A DNA stretch of 64,000 bases. Origin: Bosea sp. OAE506 (lineage in GTDB: Bacteria; Pseudomonadota; Alphaproteobacteria; Rhizobiales; Beijerinckiaceae). The position numbers and the translations under genes are program-made. Shown one piece after another: positions 9,318 to 18,187 of the stretch. The notes below the pieces were generated by a model. That model was not told where the DNA came from. It saw only the letters and a program-made list of their open reading frames with translations, and did no database searches. Numbering within the stretch: position 1 is the stretch's first letter; each line of letters begins with the position of its first letter. Location: NCBI RefSeq assembly GCF_040546595.1, contig NZ_JBEPOB010000001.1, positions 4,713,001 through 4,777,000 of the forward strand, given 5' to 3'.

Positions 9318-10475
9318 TCAGCGCTTGTAGCCGTTGGGAACGAACGGCATCGCCGCCACGACGGCCGGCAGCGGCTTGCCGCGCACGATGAGGTTGAGTT
9401 GGGTGCCCGGCGCGCTGTGCGCCTTGGCGACATAGCCCATCGCGCAGGGGGCGTTCAGCGTCGGGCCGAAGCCGCCGGAGGTGACCTTGCCGACGATCTC
9501 GCCCTCGGGGGTGGCGATCTCCGCACCCTCGCGCGCCGGGGCCCGGCCTTCCGGCAGCAGGCCGACGCGGACACGCCCGACGCCCTCGGCAAATTCGCGC
9601 TGGATGCGGGCGGCCCCGGGGAAGCCGCCTTCCTCGCGCCGGCGCTTCTGGATCGACCAGGTCAGCGCGGCCTCGACCGGCGAGGTGGTGGTGTCGATGT
9701 CGTGCCCATAGAGGCACAAGCCGGCTTCCAGCCGCAGCGAATCACGCGCGCCGAGGCCGATCGGCTTGACAGTGGCATCGAGCAGCAGCGTGTCCCAGAT
9801 CTCGCCGATCTTCGAGGCGGCGGCCGAAATCTCGTAGCCGTCCTCGCCGGTGTAGCCGGAGCGGCTGACATTGGCCTTGATGCCCGCGACCTTCATGGTG
9901 CGCGACGTCATGAAGGCCATCTCGCGGGCCTCGGGGGCGATCGCAGCCAGCGCGGCTTCGGCTGCGGGGCCCTGGATCGCGATCAGGCCGCGATGCTCGG
10001 CCCGGATCAGCTTCACATGGGCGGGCAGGCGCGCCTCGATATGGGCGTAGTCGTCCGTCTTGCAGGCGGCGTTGACGACGAGATAGAGCGCGCCGTCCTC
10101 GTCGGGATCGATCGAGCGCGTCACCATCAGATCATCGAGAATGCCGCCCTCCTCGTTGAGGAGCTGCGAGTAGCGCTGCTTGCCCGGCGCGAGATTGACG
10201 ATGTCGGCGGGAACCAGCGCCTCGAGGGCGCGCCCCGTGGTCTCGTGGTCGGGGCCGACCAGGAAGCACTGGCCCATATGCGAGACGTCGAAGAGGCCGG
10301 CCTTCTCGCGCGTCCAGTTATGCTCGGTCAGGATGCCCGTCGGGTACTGGACCGGCATGTCGTAGCCGGCGAAGGGCACCATGCGGGCGCCGAGCGCTAC
10401 ATGGCGGGCATGAAGAGGGGTCTTGAGTACGATGACCTCGGGCGAGGCCTCGGCATCGGCAACAGCGGCGTCCAT
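9318..10475 (-). CDS. gcvT: Aminomethyltransferase (glycine cleavage T protein)
   Basis: A 385-residue T protein. It has the typical N-terminal region MVPFAGYDMPVQYP, DVSHMGQ, and the C-terminal barrel with GKVTSGGFGPTLN. It transfers the methylene group from aminomethyl-GcvH to tetrahydrofolate and releases ammonia. The ATG at 10475 is preferred to the TTG immediately before it. It is first in the gcv operon, directly downstream of the tandem glycine riboswitch, which should switch the whole operon on when glycine is abundant. Confidence 0.97.
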   Translation of the reverse strand: MDAAVADAEASPEVIVLKTPLHARHVALGARMVPFAGYDMPVQYPTGILTEHNWTREKAGLFDVSHMGQCFLVGPDHETTGRALEALVPADIVNLAPGKQRYSQLLNEEGGILDDLMVTRSIDPDEDGALYLVVNAACKTDDYAHIEARLPAHVKLIRAEHRGLIAIQGPAAEAALAAIAPEAREMAFMTSRTMKVAGIKANVSRSGYTGEDGYEISAAASKIGEIWDTLLLDATVKPIGLGARDSLRLEAGLCLYGHDIDTTTSPVEAALTWSIQKRRREEGGFPGAARIQREFAEGVGRVRVGLLPEGRAPAREGAEIATPEGEIVGKVTSGGFGPTLNAPCAMGYVAKAHSAPGTQLNLIVRGKPLPAVVAAMPFVPNGYKR

Positions 10476-10529
10476 CAACGGCCCCTTCCAGAGTCGAGCG
10501 CAGGCCCCGGACGGGTGTGTCCGGAACGC

Positions 10530-10732
10530 GCCCCCTCTGTCTTGGAACCTGAGAGATTTCCCCGAGCCGGCCTGGTGGGGCCGGACAGGTTACACCCGTC
10601 GGTGGACGGGGTTGCCCCCGCCGCTTTCCAGAGTGCCAGTTCCCACGCGGTCCGTTTGCCTGAGCGTTTCCGGGGCGGTTGCGCCTTCGGCGCCGGAGCC
10701 GGACAAGTCCGGACCCGGTCTCTCCCGCGGGG
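10530..10732 (-). promoter_or_regulatory. Tandem glycine riboswitch (two gcvT-type aptamers)
   Basis: Read on the minus strand, the first aptamer has GGGAGAGACC, CGCCGAAGGCGCAA and CGCTCAGGCAAACGGACCG. The second has CTCTGGAAAGCGG, CACCGACGGGTGTAACC, and AATCTCTCAGGTTCCAAGAC followed by AGAGGGGG. These are the conserved cores of the glycine aptamer in its two-domain form. It lies in the leader of gcvT and ends about 55 nt before the start codon. In this class, glycine binding turns on expression of the cleavage system. Confidence 0.93.
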
Positions 10733-10750
10733 ATGTTGCGGCTGTCGGCA

Positions 10751-10778
10751 CAGATACAAGACGGCCGGGGCAAGTCAA
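10751..10778 (-). promoter_or_regulatory. Likely sigma70-type promoter of the gcv operon
   Basis: On the minus strand TTGACT (10773-10778) and TATCTG (10751-10756) are 16 nt apart. They lie about 20 nt upstream of the first riboswitch aptamer, the expected place for the leader's start. Confidence 0.5.
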
Positions 10779-10848
10779 TCGCGCGCGTGCCTTCTTAACA
10801 GGCAAGGCGCGCGACTCTTTGCGGCGGCCGGCCGCGCCGGCCTGCCGG

Positions 10849-11460
10849 TCAGCGCCGGCGCGAGCGCGCCGGGGTGGCCGAACCGCTGCCGAGGCTGACG
10901 ATGATCTCGACTTCGCCGCGGCCGGCGGGAACGATGATGCCGTCCTCGACATGGGAGAAGTCGGTGCCGCCCTGGCCGGAGGCGATCGTACCGCCGACGC
11001 GCGCGGCACGGCGGGCGACCTGCGTGGTGCCGCGGGTGACGGTCGTGGTCAGCGTCGCGCCATAGGTGCCGGGGCCGCCGGCCGGGCCGAGCAGCACCCG
11101 CCCCTCGACGCCGACCTTCAGGCGATAGCCGCCATTGCCGGTCGGCGTGCACTCGCGCGCGACGTTCAGGATGGAGATCTGGTGACGCAGGCTGCCGCTG
11201 TCCTGACCGGACTGGGCGCGCAGCGCCGCGCCGCCATCGGCGATGATGACCTCGGGGCAGACGAGCTGCTCGTCCTGGTCGTCCCGGGGCAGCGGCTCGG
11301 CCGGCGGTGGCGTCGTCGACTGGAACATCACGACGTTGCCCAGCGTCTGCATCGCGCTCGGCTGGCCGGAGGACGACCCGGAGGAGCCGCAGCCGGCGAG
11401 GCCGAGGCAGAGGAAGGGCAGAGCCAGCAGGCTCGGGCGACGAAGCAGCATCTCACTCAC
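10849..11460 (-). CDS. Putative outer-membrane or periplasmic lipoprotein
   Basis: A 203-residue protein with a lipoprotein signal peptide: a hydrophobic stretch then LAGC as lipobox at about residues 20-23, followed by a Gly/Ser linker. The rest is a beta-rich region of unknown function. GTG 11460 is chosen because GGAG lies 8 nt upstream and because it overlaps the stop of the IalB-like gene (GTGA). An ATG three codons later (11451) would also keep the signal peptide. Its coupling to the IalB gene suggests a shared envelope role; I do not recognise a specific function. Confidence 0.75.
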   Translation of the reverse strand: MSEMLLRRPSLLALPFLCLGLAGCGSSGSSSGQPSAMQTLGNVVMFQSTTPPPAEPLPRDDQDEQLVCPEVIIADGGAALRAQSGQDSGSLRHQISILNVARECTPTGNGGYRLKVGVEGRVLLGPAGGPGTYGATLTTTVTRGTTQVARRAARVGGTIASGQGGTDFSHVEDGIIVPAGRGEVEIIVSLGSGSATPARSRRR

Positions 11461-11966
11461 GGCAGGGTCTCCACGCCGGGGCCGAAGCCGTTGAGGGAGA
11501 CGGGCACGCCCACCCCCTCTTCCGGCGTCTGAAATACGATGAAGGTGGCGTTCTTGCCGCCCTTGAGCTGGCCGAGCAGCGTGTCGTCCATGACGACCTC
11601 GGCGACGCAGCCCGTGGTCAGGCAGCGCACGAAGCCGGCGCGGCCGATGTCCTTGTCGTCGATCTTGAGGCCGAGGCCGGAGGGCAGCAGCACGCCGAGC
11701 GGCGCGACGACGCGCAGCAGACGGCTCTTCTGGTCGGCGGTCTTCAGCACGATCACCAGCAGCGTCAGATTGGGCCGATCCTCGGCCGCGACGTTCTGGA
11801 CCAGCGCGCATTGCTCGGTCTTGGCGCCCGGGGGCACCTCGCAACGCATCTGCCAGTCGCCATGCGTGGACTTGACGGCGCCCTGGGCCAAGGCGGCCCC
11901 GCCCGAAAGCCCGGCGCCGGCGAGCGCGAGGGCCGCCGCGCAGACAGGTCCGATGATCCTACCCAT
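11457..11966 (-). CDS. Invasion-associated locus B (IalB) family protein
   Basis: A 169-residue secreted protein. The signal peptide (about residues 1-27) is followed by the IalB-type core beginning HGDWQMRCE, with a paired-cysteine pattern (MRCE, QCALVQ, VRCLTTGC). The family was named in Bartonella but is widespread in free-living Hyphomicrobiales as a periplasmic protein of unclear function. ATG 11966 has GGAGG 10 nt upstream. It overlaps the downstream lipoprotein gene by 4 nt. Confidence 0.85.
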   Translation of the reverse strand: MGRIIGPVCAAALALAGAGLSGGAALAQGAVKSTHGDWQMRCEVPPGAKTEQCALVQNVAAEDRPNLTLLVIVLKTADQKSRLLRVVAPLGVLLPSGLGLKIDDKDIGRAGFVRCLTTGCVAEVVMDDTLLGQLKGGKNATFIVFQTPEEGVGVPVSLNGFGPGVETLP

Positions 11967-12227
11967 CCCTGCGATTCCTCCAAGGCGGCGATCCCGCCGC
12001 ATCCGCGATCCCCGCCCGTCGAATACGAGGATTCGGGCGAAATGCCGACCCGAGCGTGACTTCGCCGTCGCTCGCAATCGAACGCCTGCGTTGGGACCAT
12101 GCAGGCCCGGCCCTGTCAAGGCGGCACCCGTACGCCCCGGCGCGCCAAGGCGCCCCCGCTCTCGCGCGATTATGCCGCACGGGACGCACGGGCCCCTCGC
12201 ATCGCCCCACTGGCGCAAGCGTGATCT

Positions 12228-12241
12228 TTGATTTATCGCAA
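12228..12241 (+). promoter_or_regulatory. FixK/FNR-like box upstream of ctaC
   Basis: TTGATTTATCGCAA fits the 14-bp palindromic pattern TTG(A/C)-N6-(T/G)CAA used by FixK-type regulators. It lies 125 nt before the ctaC start. The gap 11967-12366 (400 nt) contains no other feature I can support. The match is by eye only. Confidence 0.35.
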
Positions 12242-12366
12242 TCCCGAAGAGCAAGGCGGCCTCGCGGCCGCACTCGCCGCGCATGGCTGGGCCGTCGACA
12301 CATCTCCCAAGGGAGGCGCGCCGCCGGAGCGACCTGCGGGGCATGATGAGGAGCGACGTCGGATCG

Positions 12367-13248
12367 ATGCGATTTCTGAGCAGGACCCAAGCCACACTGG
12401 CCGCATCGGCCCTTGCCGTCACCGCGGCACTGCTTCCGGACGCCGCGCTCGCCGGCACCGGCATGCCGAGCCCGTGGCAGCTCAACCTGCAGGGCGCCGT
12501 GACCGATGTCGCCGCCTATATCCACTGGTTCCACGACTGGCTGAACGTGATCATCTTCGCGATCACGCTCTTCGTGCTGGCGCTTCTGATCTATGTCTGC
12601 TGGCGCTTCAGCGAGAAGGCCAACCCGACGCCCTCCAAGACCACGCATAACGCGCTGCTCGAGGTGGCCTGGACGGTCATCCCTGTGCTGATCCTGGTCG
12701 TGATCGCGATCCCGTCCTTCCGCCTGCTGAAGCTGCAGCTCGAGGTGCCGCAGGCCGACGTCACCGTGAAGGTGACCGGCAAGCAGTGGTACTGGTCCTA
12801 CGAGTATCCGCAGGACGGCGGCGCCTTCACCTTCGATTCGCTGATGCTCGACGAGAAGCAGCGCGCCGAGGCGATCGCCAGCAACAAGATCGCCGCCGCC
12901 GAGGCGCCCCGCCTGCTGGCGGTGGACAACGAGGCGGTCGTGCCCGTCGGCAAGATCGTGCGCGTGCAGGTCACCGGCGCCGACGTCATCCACAAGTTCA
13001 CGGTGCCGTCCTTCGGCGTGAAGATCGACGCGATCCCCGGCCGCCTGAACGAGACCTGGTTCAAGGCCGACCGCGAGGGCATCTATTACGGCCAGTGCTC
13101 GTTCATCTGCGGGCAGAACCACGCCTACATGCCGATCGCCTTCCGCGTCGTGAGCCAGGAGCGCTACACGGCCTGGCTCGCCGAATCGAAGCAGAAATTC
13201 GCGAATGCCGGCGACGCCGCCGGCAAGGTCGCCGCCGCCGGCGAGTGA
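12367..13248 (+). CDS. ctaC: Cytochrome c oxidase subunit II
   Basis: A 293-residue subunit with a signal peptide (cleaved near ALAG), two transmembrane helices (about residues 60-85 and 100-120), and a periplasmic cupredoxin domain. The CuA ligands appear in [14 protein letters not shown], with the aromatic stretch [10 protein letters not shown] used in electron entry. It accepts electrons from cytochrome c for the aa3 oxidase. ATG 12367 gives a clean signal peptide; an upstream ATG at 12343 is possible but poorly placed. It is first of the ctaC-D-B-coxF-G-E cluster. Confidence 0.95.
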   Translation: MRFLSRTQATLAASALAVTAALLPDAALAGTGMPSPWQLNLQGAVTDVAAYIHWFHDWLNVIIFAITLFVLALLIYVCWRFSEKANPTPSKTTHNALLEVAWTVIPVLILVVIAIPSFRLLKLQLEVPQADVTVKVTGKQWYWSYEYPQDGGAFTFDSLMLDEKQRAEAIASNKIAAAEAPRLLAVDNEAVVPVGKIVRVQVTGADVIHKFTVPSFGVKIDAIPGRLNETWFKADREGIYYGQCSFICGQNHAYMPIAFRVVSQERYTAWLAESKQKFANAGDAAGKVAAAGE

Positions 13249-13263
13249 CGCATTCCGAGCTTT

Positions 13264-13283
13264 CGCGGGCCGCAAGGCCCGCG
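13264..13283 (+). other. GCAA-tetraloop hairpin between ctaC and ctaD
   Basis: A perfect 8-bp stem (CGCGGGCC/GGCCCGCG) is capped by GCAA, a GNRA tetraloop. It has no T-tract, so it is more likely an RNA stability or processing element in the cox mRNA than a terminator. Confidence 0.45.
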
Positions 13284-13339
13284 CACCACCCGATCTGACC
13301 GACTGTCGCGAAGCGATTTCGCACGAGGAGACCAAGGCG

Positions 13340-14971
13340 ATGGCAACAGCGGCTCCGCACGCTCCCGCCCACGGACATCACGACGACGCCCACGCTCACC
13401 CGACCGGGTGGCGCCGCTGGCTGATGTCGACCAACCACAAGGACATCGGCACGCTCTACCTGATCTTCTCGATCATGGCGGGCCTGGTCGGCGGCTTCCT
13501 CTCGATCATGATGCGCATCGAGCTGCAGCAGCCCGGCCTGCAGATCTTCGCCAATGGCCAGAGCTACAACGTCTTCGTCACCGGCCACGGCCTGATCATG
13601 ATCTTCTTCATGGTCATGCCCGCCGTCATCGGCGGCTTCGGCAACTGGTTCGTGCCGCTGATGATCGGCGCGCCGGACATGGCCTTCCCGCGCATGAACA
13701 ACATCTCGTTCTGGCTGACGGTGGCCGCCTTCGTGCTGCTGATCATGTCGATGTTCATGGAAGGCGCGCCTGGCGCTCAGGGCGTCGGCACCGGCTGGAC
13801 GATCTATCCGCCGTTCTCCTCCTCCGGCCATCCCGGCCCGGCGGTCGATTTCGGCATCTTCGCGCTGCATCTGGCGGGTGCCGCCTCGATCCTCGGCGCG
13901 ATCAACTTCATCACCACCATCCTGAACATGCGCGCGCCCGGCATGACGCTGCACAAGATGCCGCTCTTCGCCTGGGGCGTGCTGGTGACCGCGTTCCTGC
14001 TGCTGCTGGCCCTGCCGGTGCTCGCCGGCGCGATCACCATGCTGCTGACCGACCGCAACTTCGGCACGACCTTCTATGACCCGGCCGGCGGCGGCGACCC
14101 GATCCTGTACCAGCACCTGTTCTGGTTCTTCGGGCACCCCGAAGTGTACATCATGATCCTGCCGGCCTTCGGCATCGTCAGCCACATCATCTCGACCTTC
14201 TCGAAGAAGCCGATCTTCGGCTATCTCGGCATGGCCTACGCCATGGTCGCGATCGGCGTCGTCGGCTTCATCGTGTGGGCTCACCACATGTACACCGCCG
14301 GCCTCTCGCTCAACACGCAGCGCTATTTCGTGTTCGCGACGATGGTCATCGCGGTGCCGACGGGCATCAAGATCTTCTCCTGGATCGCGACGATGTGGGG
14401 CGGCTCTATCCGCTTCACCGCGCCGATGATCTGGGCAATCGGCTTCATCTTCCTGTTCACCGTCGGCGGCGTGACCGGCGTGGTGCTGGCCAATGCCGGC
14501 GTCGACCGCTCGCTGCATGCGACCTACTACGTCGTGGCGCATTTCCACTACGTGCTGTCGCTGGGCGCCGTGTTCGGCATCTTCGCGGGCTTCTACTACT
14601 GGTTCCCGAAGATGAGCGGCTATGTGATCCCGGACTGGATCGGCAAGCTGCACTTCTGGGTGGCCTTCTTCGGCGCCAACCTGCTGTTCTTCCCGCAGCA
14701 CTTCCTCGGACTGGCCGGCATGCCGCGTCACTATGTGGACTATCCGGACGCCTTCGCGGGATGGCACTTCTGGTCGTCGATCGGCTCCTACATCTTCGCC
14801 GCCGGTCTGCTGATCTTCTTCTACGGCGTCTATGTCGCCTTCTCCCGCAAGGAGCTCGCCGGCGACAATCCGTGGGGCGAAGGCGCGACGACGCTGGAGT
14901 GGACCCTGTCCTCGCCGCCGCCCTTCCACCAGTTCGAGACGCTGCCCCGCATCAGCGGCTCGGACCACTAA
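13340..14971 (+). CDS. ctaD: Cytochrome c oxidase subunit I (aa3 type)
   Basis: A 543-residue heme-copper oxidase core subunit with twelve membrane helices. Visible motifs include [15 protein letters not shown] near the N-terminus, [13 protein letters not shown] (CuB ligand and cross-linked Tyr) and the paired heme a/a3 histidine region [14 protein letters not shown]. It reduces oxygen to water and pumps protons. ATG 13340 follows GAGGAG by 9 nt. The N-terminus is His-rich (residues 6-21), which varies between species. Identification is secure. Confidence 0.98.
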   Translation: MATAAPHAPAHGHHDDAHAHPTGWRRWLMSTNHKDIGTLYLIFSIMAGLVGGFLSIMMRIELQQPGLQIFANGQSYNVFVTGHGLIMIFFMVMPAVIGGFGNWFVPLMIGAPDMAFPRMNNISFWLTVAAFVLLIMSMFMEGAPGAQGVGTGWTIYPPFSSSGHPGPAVDFGIFALHLAGAASILGAINFITTILNMRAPGMTLHKMPLFAWGVLVTAFLLLLALPVLAGAITMLLTDRNFGTTFYDPAGGGDPILYQHLFWFFGHPEVYIMILPAFGIVSHIISTFSKKPIFGYLGMAYAMVAIGVVGFIVWAHHMYTAGLSLNTQRYFVFATMVIAVPTGIKIFSWIATMWGGSIRFTAPMIWAIGFIFLFTVGGVTGVVLANAGVDRSLHATYYVVAHFHYVLSLGAVFGIFAGFYYWFPKMSGYVIPDWIGKLHFWVAFFGANLLFFPQHFLGLAGMPRHYVDYPDAFAGWHFWSSIGSYIFAAGLLIFFYGVYVAFSRKELAGDNPWGEGATTLEWTLSSPPPFHQFETLPRISGSDH

Positions 14972-14979
14972 AGACAACT

Positions 14980-15005
14980 GGCGGCGGGCCCCAGGGCCCG
15001 CCGCC
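14980..15005 (+). other. Very stable hairpin between ctaD and ctaB
   Basis: GGCGGCGGGCCC and GGGCCCGCCGCC form a perfect 12-bp arm pair with only CA between them, 8 nt after the ctaD stop. There is no T-tract. It may stabilise the ctaD 3' end or lower readthrough into ctaB. Confidence 0.5.
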
Positions 15006-15110
15006 GCCCTTCCCCCGAGCGCCCGCGCGGCGTTCCGGAGACGGGCGGCCCCTGCCGCAGAGTTTCCCCAGGCGCCCAAGGGTGCCGCCAAGGACAAGAC
15101 GACCGAACCG

Positions 15111-16058
15111 ATGTCTGCTGCCTTCGAGACCCGTACCGACGGCGTTGCCCTGACCTCGACCGGCGAGGCGCGCGATTTCTTCGCGCTGCTGAAGCCGCGG
15201 GTGATGTCGCTCGTCGTGATCACGGCGATGGCCGGCATGGCGACCGCGCCGGGCACCGTGCACCCTGTGATCGCGTTTGCCTCGCTGCTGGCGATCGCGG
15301 TGGGTGCGGGCGCCTCGGGCTGCCTCAACATGTGGTACGACGCCGACATCGACCAGTTGATGTCGCGCACCGCCAAGCGCCCGATCCCGTCGGGCCGCGT
15401 GCTGCCCTCCGAGGCGCTCGCCTTCGGCCTGACGCTGTCGATCGGCTCCGTGCTGGTGCTCGGCCTCGTCGCCAATCTGCTGGCGGCGGCGATGCTCGCC
15501 TTCACGATCTTCTTCTACGCCGTCGTCTACTCGATGTGGCTGAAGCGCTGGACCCCACAGAATATCGTCATCGGCGGGGCTGCCGGGGCCTTCCCGCCCA
15601 TGATCGGCGAGGCCGTCGTTACGGGCGATCTCGGCATCCATTCGATCGTCCTGTTTGCGATCATATTCCTGTGGACGCCGCCGCATTTCTGGGCGCTCGC
15701 GCTGGTCAAGGCCGCCGATTACGGTCGCGCCGGCATCCCGATGATGCCGAACGCCGCCGGCCCGGCCGCGACGCGCCGCCAGATCGTGCTCTACACGCTG
15801 CTGATGGCCCCCGTCGCGGTGCTGCCGGCGCTGATGGGCTTTGCGGGTCTGGCCTATCTCGTCATCTCCGCGGCGAGCGGGCTGGCCATGATCGTGCTGT
15901 CGATCCGGGTCTGGCGGACGACCGAGGGCGAGGCTGCGACGAAGGCCTGCTGGTCGCTGTTCGGCTTCTCGATCCTCTATCTCTTCGGGCTGTTCGCCGT
16001 GCTGCTGGTCGAGAACGGCCTCGGACTGATGTGGGCGCTGCCGAAGGTGATCGGATGA
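15111..16058 (+). CDS. ctaB: Protoheme IX farnesyltransferase (heme o synthase)
   Basis: A 315-residue UbiA-superfamily membrane enzyme with the Asp-rich prenyl diphosphate motif [15 protein letters not shown] and the second motif in the loop [14 protein letters not shown]. It farnesylates heme b to heme o, the precursor of heme a for the aa3 oxidase. ATG 15111 gives the usual length. The stop overlaps the next small gene by 4 nt (ATGA). Confidence 0.95.
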   Translation: MSAAFETRTDGVALTSTGEARDFFALLKPRVMSLVVITAMAGMATAPGTVHPVIAFASLLAIAVGAGASGCLNMWYDADIDQLMSRTAKRPIPSGRVLPSEALAFGLTLSIGSVLVLGLVANLLAAAMLAFTIFFYAVVYSMWLKRWTPQNIVIGGAAGAFPPMIGEAVVTGDLGIHSIVLFAIIFLWTPPHFWALALVKAADYGRAGIPMMPNAAGPAATRRQIVLYTLLMAPVAVLPALMGFAGLAYLVISAASGLAMIVLSIRVWRTTEGEAATKACWSLFGFSILYLFGLFAVLLVENGLGLMWALPKVIG

Positions 16059-16225
16059 GCGCCCCGCAGAAGCCCGTGCCGCCGGCCGCCTTCTCGCCGG
16101 AGGACATGGCACGGCGTCGTCGCCGCTCGATCGCGCTCGCGCTCGTGCTGGGCGGGCTCGTGGTGTTCTTCTTCGTGGTGACGCTGGTGAAGACCGGTCC
16201 CGCCATTCTCAACAGGCCGCTGTGA
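16055..16225 (+). CDS. Small membrane protein of the cox cluster (CoxF-like)
   Basis: A 56-residue protein with a short Pro-rich N-terminus, a basic RRRRR patch, and one membrane helix ([20 protein letters not shown]). It overlaps ctaB by 4 nt (ATGA) and ctaG by one base (TGATG), so it is tightly coupled. Small proteins in this slot are called CoxF in some Hyphomicrobiales. A role in oxidase assembly is inferred from position only. Confidence 0.8.
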   Translation: MSAPQKPVPPAAFSPEDMARRRRRSIALALVLGGLVVFFFVVTLVKTGPAILNRPL

Positions 16226-16839
16226 TGGACAAGCCCGCCTCAGCCCCGCAACGCCCCCAGAATCTCGGCCGCACCGCGCTGATCTGCAGCGGCGTCGTCA
16301 TGGGGATGACCGGCCTCTCCTTCGCGGCCGTACCGCTCTACGACATGTTCTGCCGCGCGACCGGCTTCGGCGGGACGCCGAAGATCGGCACCGCCGCCGC
16401 CGGGACGATCCTGGACCGGACGATGTCGGTGCGTTTCGACGCCAATGTCGCCCCCGGGCTGGGCTGGAAATTCGAGGCCGAGAGCCCCGAGATCAAGCTT
16501 CGCGTCGGTGAGACGAAGACGGTGTTCTACAAGATCACCAACCGCACCGACCGGCCGACGACGGGCATCGCGAGCTACAACATCGCTCCCGACAAGGGCG
16601 CGGCGTTCTTCGTCAAGATCCAGTGCTTCTGCTTCACCGAGCACACGCTGCAGCCGGGCGAGAGCCTGGAGGCGCCGGTGGTGTTCTATATCGACCCGGA
16701 GATCGCCGATAAGCGCGATCTCGACGGGCTGAAGGCGATCACGCTCTCCTACACCTATTTCGCCTCGAAATCGGGGCAGCCGCTGGCCCAAGGCGGGGGC
16801 AACCCCGTCAAGGATGACGCGGGCAAGACGAACCTGTAG
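16225..16839 (+). CDS. ctaG: Cytochrome c oxidase assembly protein CtaG (Cox11)
   Basis: A 204-residue protein with one N-terminal membrane anchor (about residues 15-35) and a periplasmic Ig-like domain. The copper-binding motif QCFCFTEHTL is intact, and AVPLYDMFCRATGFGGT is the conserved segment after the anchor. Cox11 delivers copper to CuB of subunit I. The ATG at 16225 overlaps the coxF-like stop. Confidence 0.95.
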   Translation: MDKPASAPQRPQNLGRTALICSGVVMGMTGLSFAAVPLYDMFCRATGFGGTPKIGTAAAGTILDRTMSVRFDANVAPGLGWKFEAESPEIKLRVGETKTVFYKITNRTDRPTTGIASYNIAPDKGAAFFVKIQCFCFTEHTLQPGESLEAPVVFYIDPEIADKRDLDGLKAITLSYTYFASKSGQPLAQGGGNPVKDDAGKTNL

Positions 16840-16888
16840 AGACTTGCGCTGTAACGAGCGCTGCAAAAGCCGGACGCGGAGACTGTAG

Positions 16889-17746
16889 ATGGCCGGGGCC
16901 CAGACCAAGAACCACGATTACCACCTCGTCGACCCGAGCCCGTGGCCGCTCATCGGCTCGATCAGCGCGACGGTCATGGCGACCGGCGCGGTGATGTGGA
17001 TGAAGGCGATGACGCTGGGCGGCATGAAGCTCGGCCCGCTTGTCTTCGGCATCGGCCTGCTCGGCGTGCTCTACACGATGCTCGCCTGGTGGATGGACGT
17101 CGTCCGCGAGGCGGAGCGCGAGGGGCATCACACCCAGGTGGTGCAGATGCACCACCGCTACGGCATGCTAATGTTCATCGCCTCCGAGGTGATGTTCTTC
17201 GTCGCCTGGTTCTGGGCCTTCTTCGACGCCAGCCTCTTCGCCGGCGAGGCGATCAACTACACCCGCAAGGAGTTCACCGGCGGCGTCTGGCCCCCGACGG
17301 GCATCCAGACCTTCGACCCCTGGCACCTGCCGCTGCTCAACACGCTGATCCTGCTGACCTCGGGCACGACCGTGACCTGGGCCCATCACGCGCTGATCCA
17401 TGACGACCGCAAGGGCCTGAAGCAGGCGCTGTGGCTGACCGTGATCCTCGGCGTGCTGTTCACGATCTGCCAGGTCTACGAGTACTCGCACGCCGCCTTC
17501 GCCTTCAGCGGCCACATCTATGGCGCGACCTTCTTCATGGCGACGGGCTTCCACGGCGCGCATGTGGTGATCGGCACGATCTTCCTCGCGGTCTGCCTGT
17601 ACCGGGTCTATCTCGGCCACTTCAAGCCGGCCCAGCATCTCGGCTTCGAGTTCGCTGCCTGGTACTGGCACTTCGTCGACGTGGTCTGGCTGTTCCTCTT
17701 CGCCGCGATCTATGTCTGGGCGGCCGGCGCACCCGGCGCTCACTGA
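16889..17746 (+). CDS. ctaE: Cytochrome c oxidase subunit III
   Basis: A 285-residue membrane protein with seven predicted helices. Characteristic stretches are [26 protein letters not shown] and [10 protein letters not shown]. Subunit III stabilises the oxidase and sustains proton uptake. It ends the structural part of the cox operon, followed by a hairpin with a T-rich tail. Confidence 0.97.
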   Translation: MAGAQTKNHDYHLVDPSPWPLIGSISATVMATGAVMWMKAMTLGGMKLGPLVFGIGLLGVLYTMLAWWMDVVREAEREGHHTQVVQMHHRYGMLMFIASEVMFFVAWFWAFFDASLFAGEAINYTRKEFTGGVWPPTGIQTFDPWHLPLLNTLILLTSGTTVTWAHHALIHDDRKGLKQALWLTVILGVLFTICQVYEYSHAAFAFSGHIYGATFFMATGFHGAHVVIGTIFLAVCLYRVYLGHFKPAQHLGFEFAAWYWHFVDVVWLFLFAAIYVWAAGAPGAH

Positions 17747-17770
17747 ACCCGCGCAGCCGCGACAGTTCTT

Positions 17771-17800
17771 GAAAGGCGGCCTCGGCCGCCTTTCGCTTTT
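17771..17800 (+). terminator. Terminator after ctaE
   Basis: GAAAGGCGGC pairs with GCCGCCTTTC around a 4-nt loop and is followed by GCTTTT. The DUF983 gene starts only 13 nt later, so the hairpin may only partly stop transcription. Confidence 0.65.
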
Positions 17801-17812
17801 CAGGAGGCCGCC

Positions 17813-18187
17813 ATGGCCGACGACCAGCCCAGCCTGCCCTCGCCCTATTCGACCGGCCTTGCCGGCCGCTGCCCGCGCTGCGGCGAAGGCAAGCTGTTCG
17901 AGGGCTTCCTGAAGGTGAGGCCGCGCTGCGCAGCCTGCGGACTCGACTATGGCTTCGCCGATTCGGCGGACGGGCCGGCCGTGTTCATCATGCTGATCGC
18001 GGGCTTCGCCGTTCTGGGTGCGGCGCTCTATGTCGAGATCGCCTATGAGCCGCCGATCTGGCTGCATCTGGTGATCTGGCTGCCGCTGGCGGTGATCGTC
18101 TGCCTCGCGCTGCTGCGGCCGATGAAGGGCCTCGCGGTCTCCTTGCAATATGTCCACAAGGCGCAGGAAGGCAGGCTCGAGAAGTGA
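17813..18187 (+). CDS. DUF983 family membrane protein
   Basis: A 124-residue protein with an N-terminal zinc-ribbon-like motif (CPRCGEGKLFEGFLKVRPRC, then CAACG), GFADSADGPAVF, and two C-terminal membrane helices (about residues 57-77 and 84-104). DUF983 genes commonly lie beside SURF1 and cox genes in alphaproteobacteria, which suggests a role in oxidase biogenesis. AGGAGG precedes the ATG, and the stop overlaps the SURF1 start by 4 nt. Confidence 0.88.
   Translation: MADDQPSLPSPYSTGLAGRCPRCGEGKLFEGFLKVRPRCAACGLDYGFADSADGPAVFIMLIAGFAVLGAALYVEIAYEPPIWLHLVIWLPLAVIVCLALLRPMKGLAVSLQYVHKAQEGRLEK

Noticed and set aside
13103..15505. An 800-codon open frame on the minus strand across ctaD and ctaB
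   Set aside because: It is antisense to well-identified oxidase genes and is rich in Asp, Glu, His, Gln and Arg, the composition produced by reading GC-rich codons backwards. It has no domain-like pattern.
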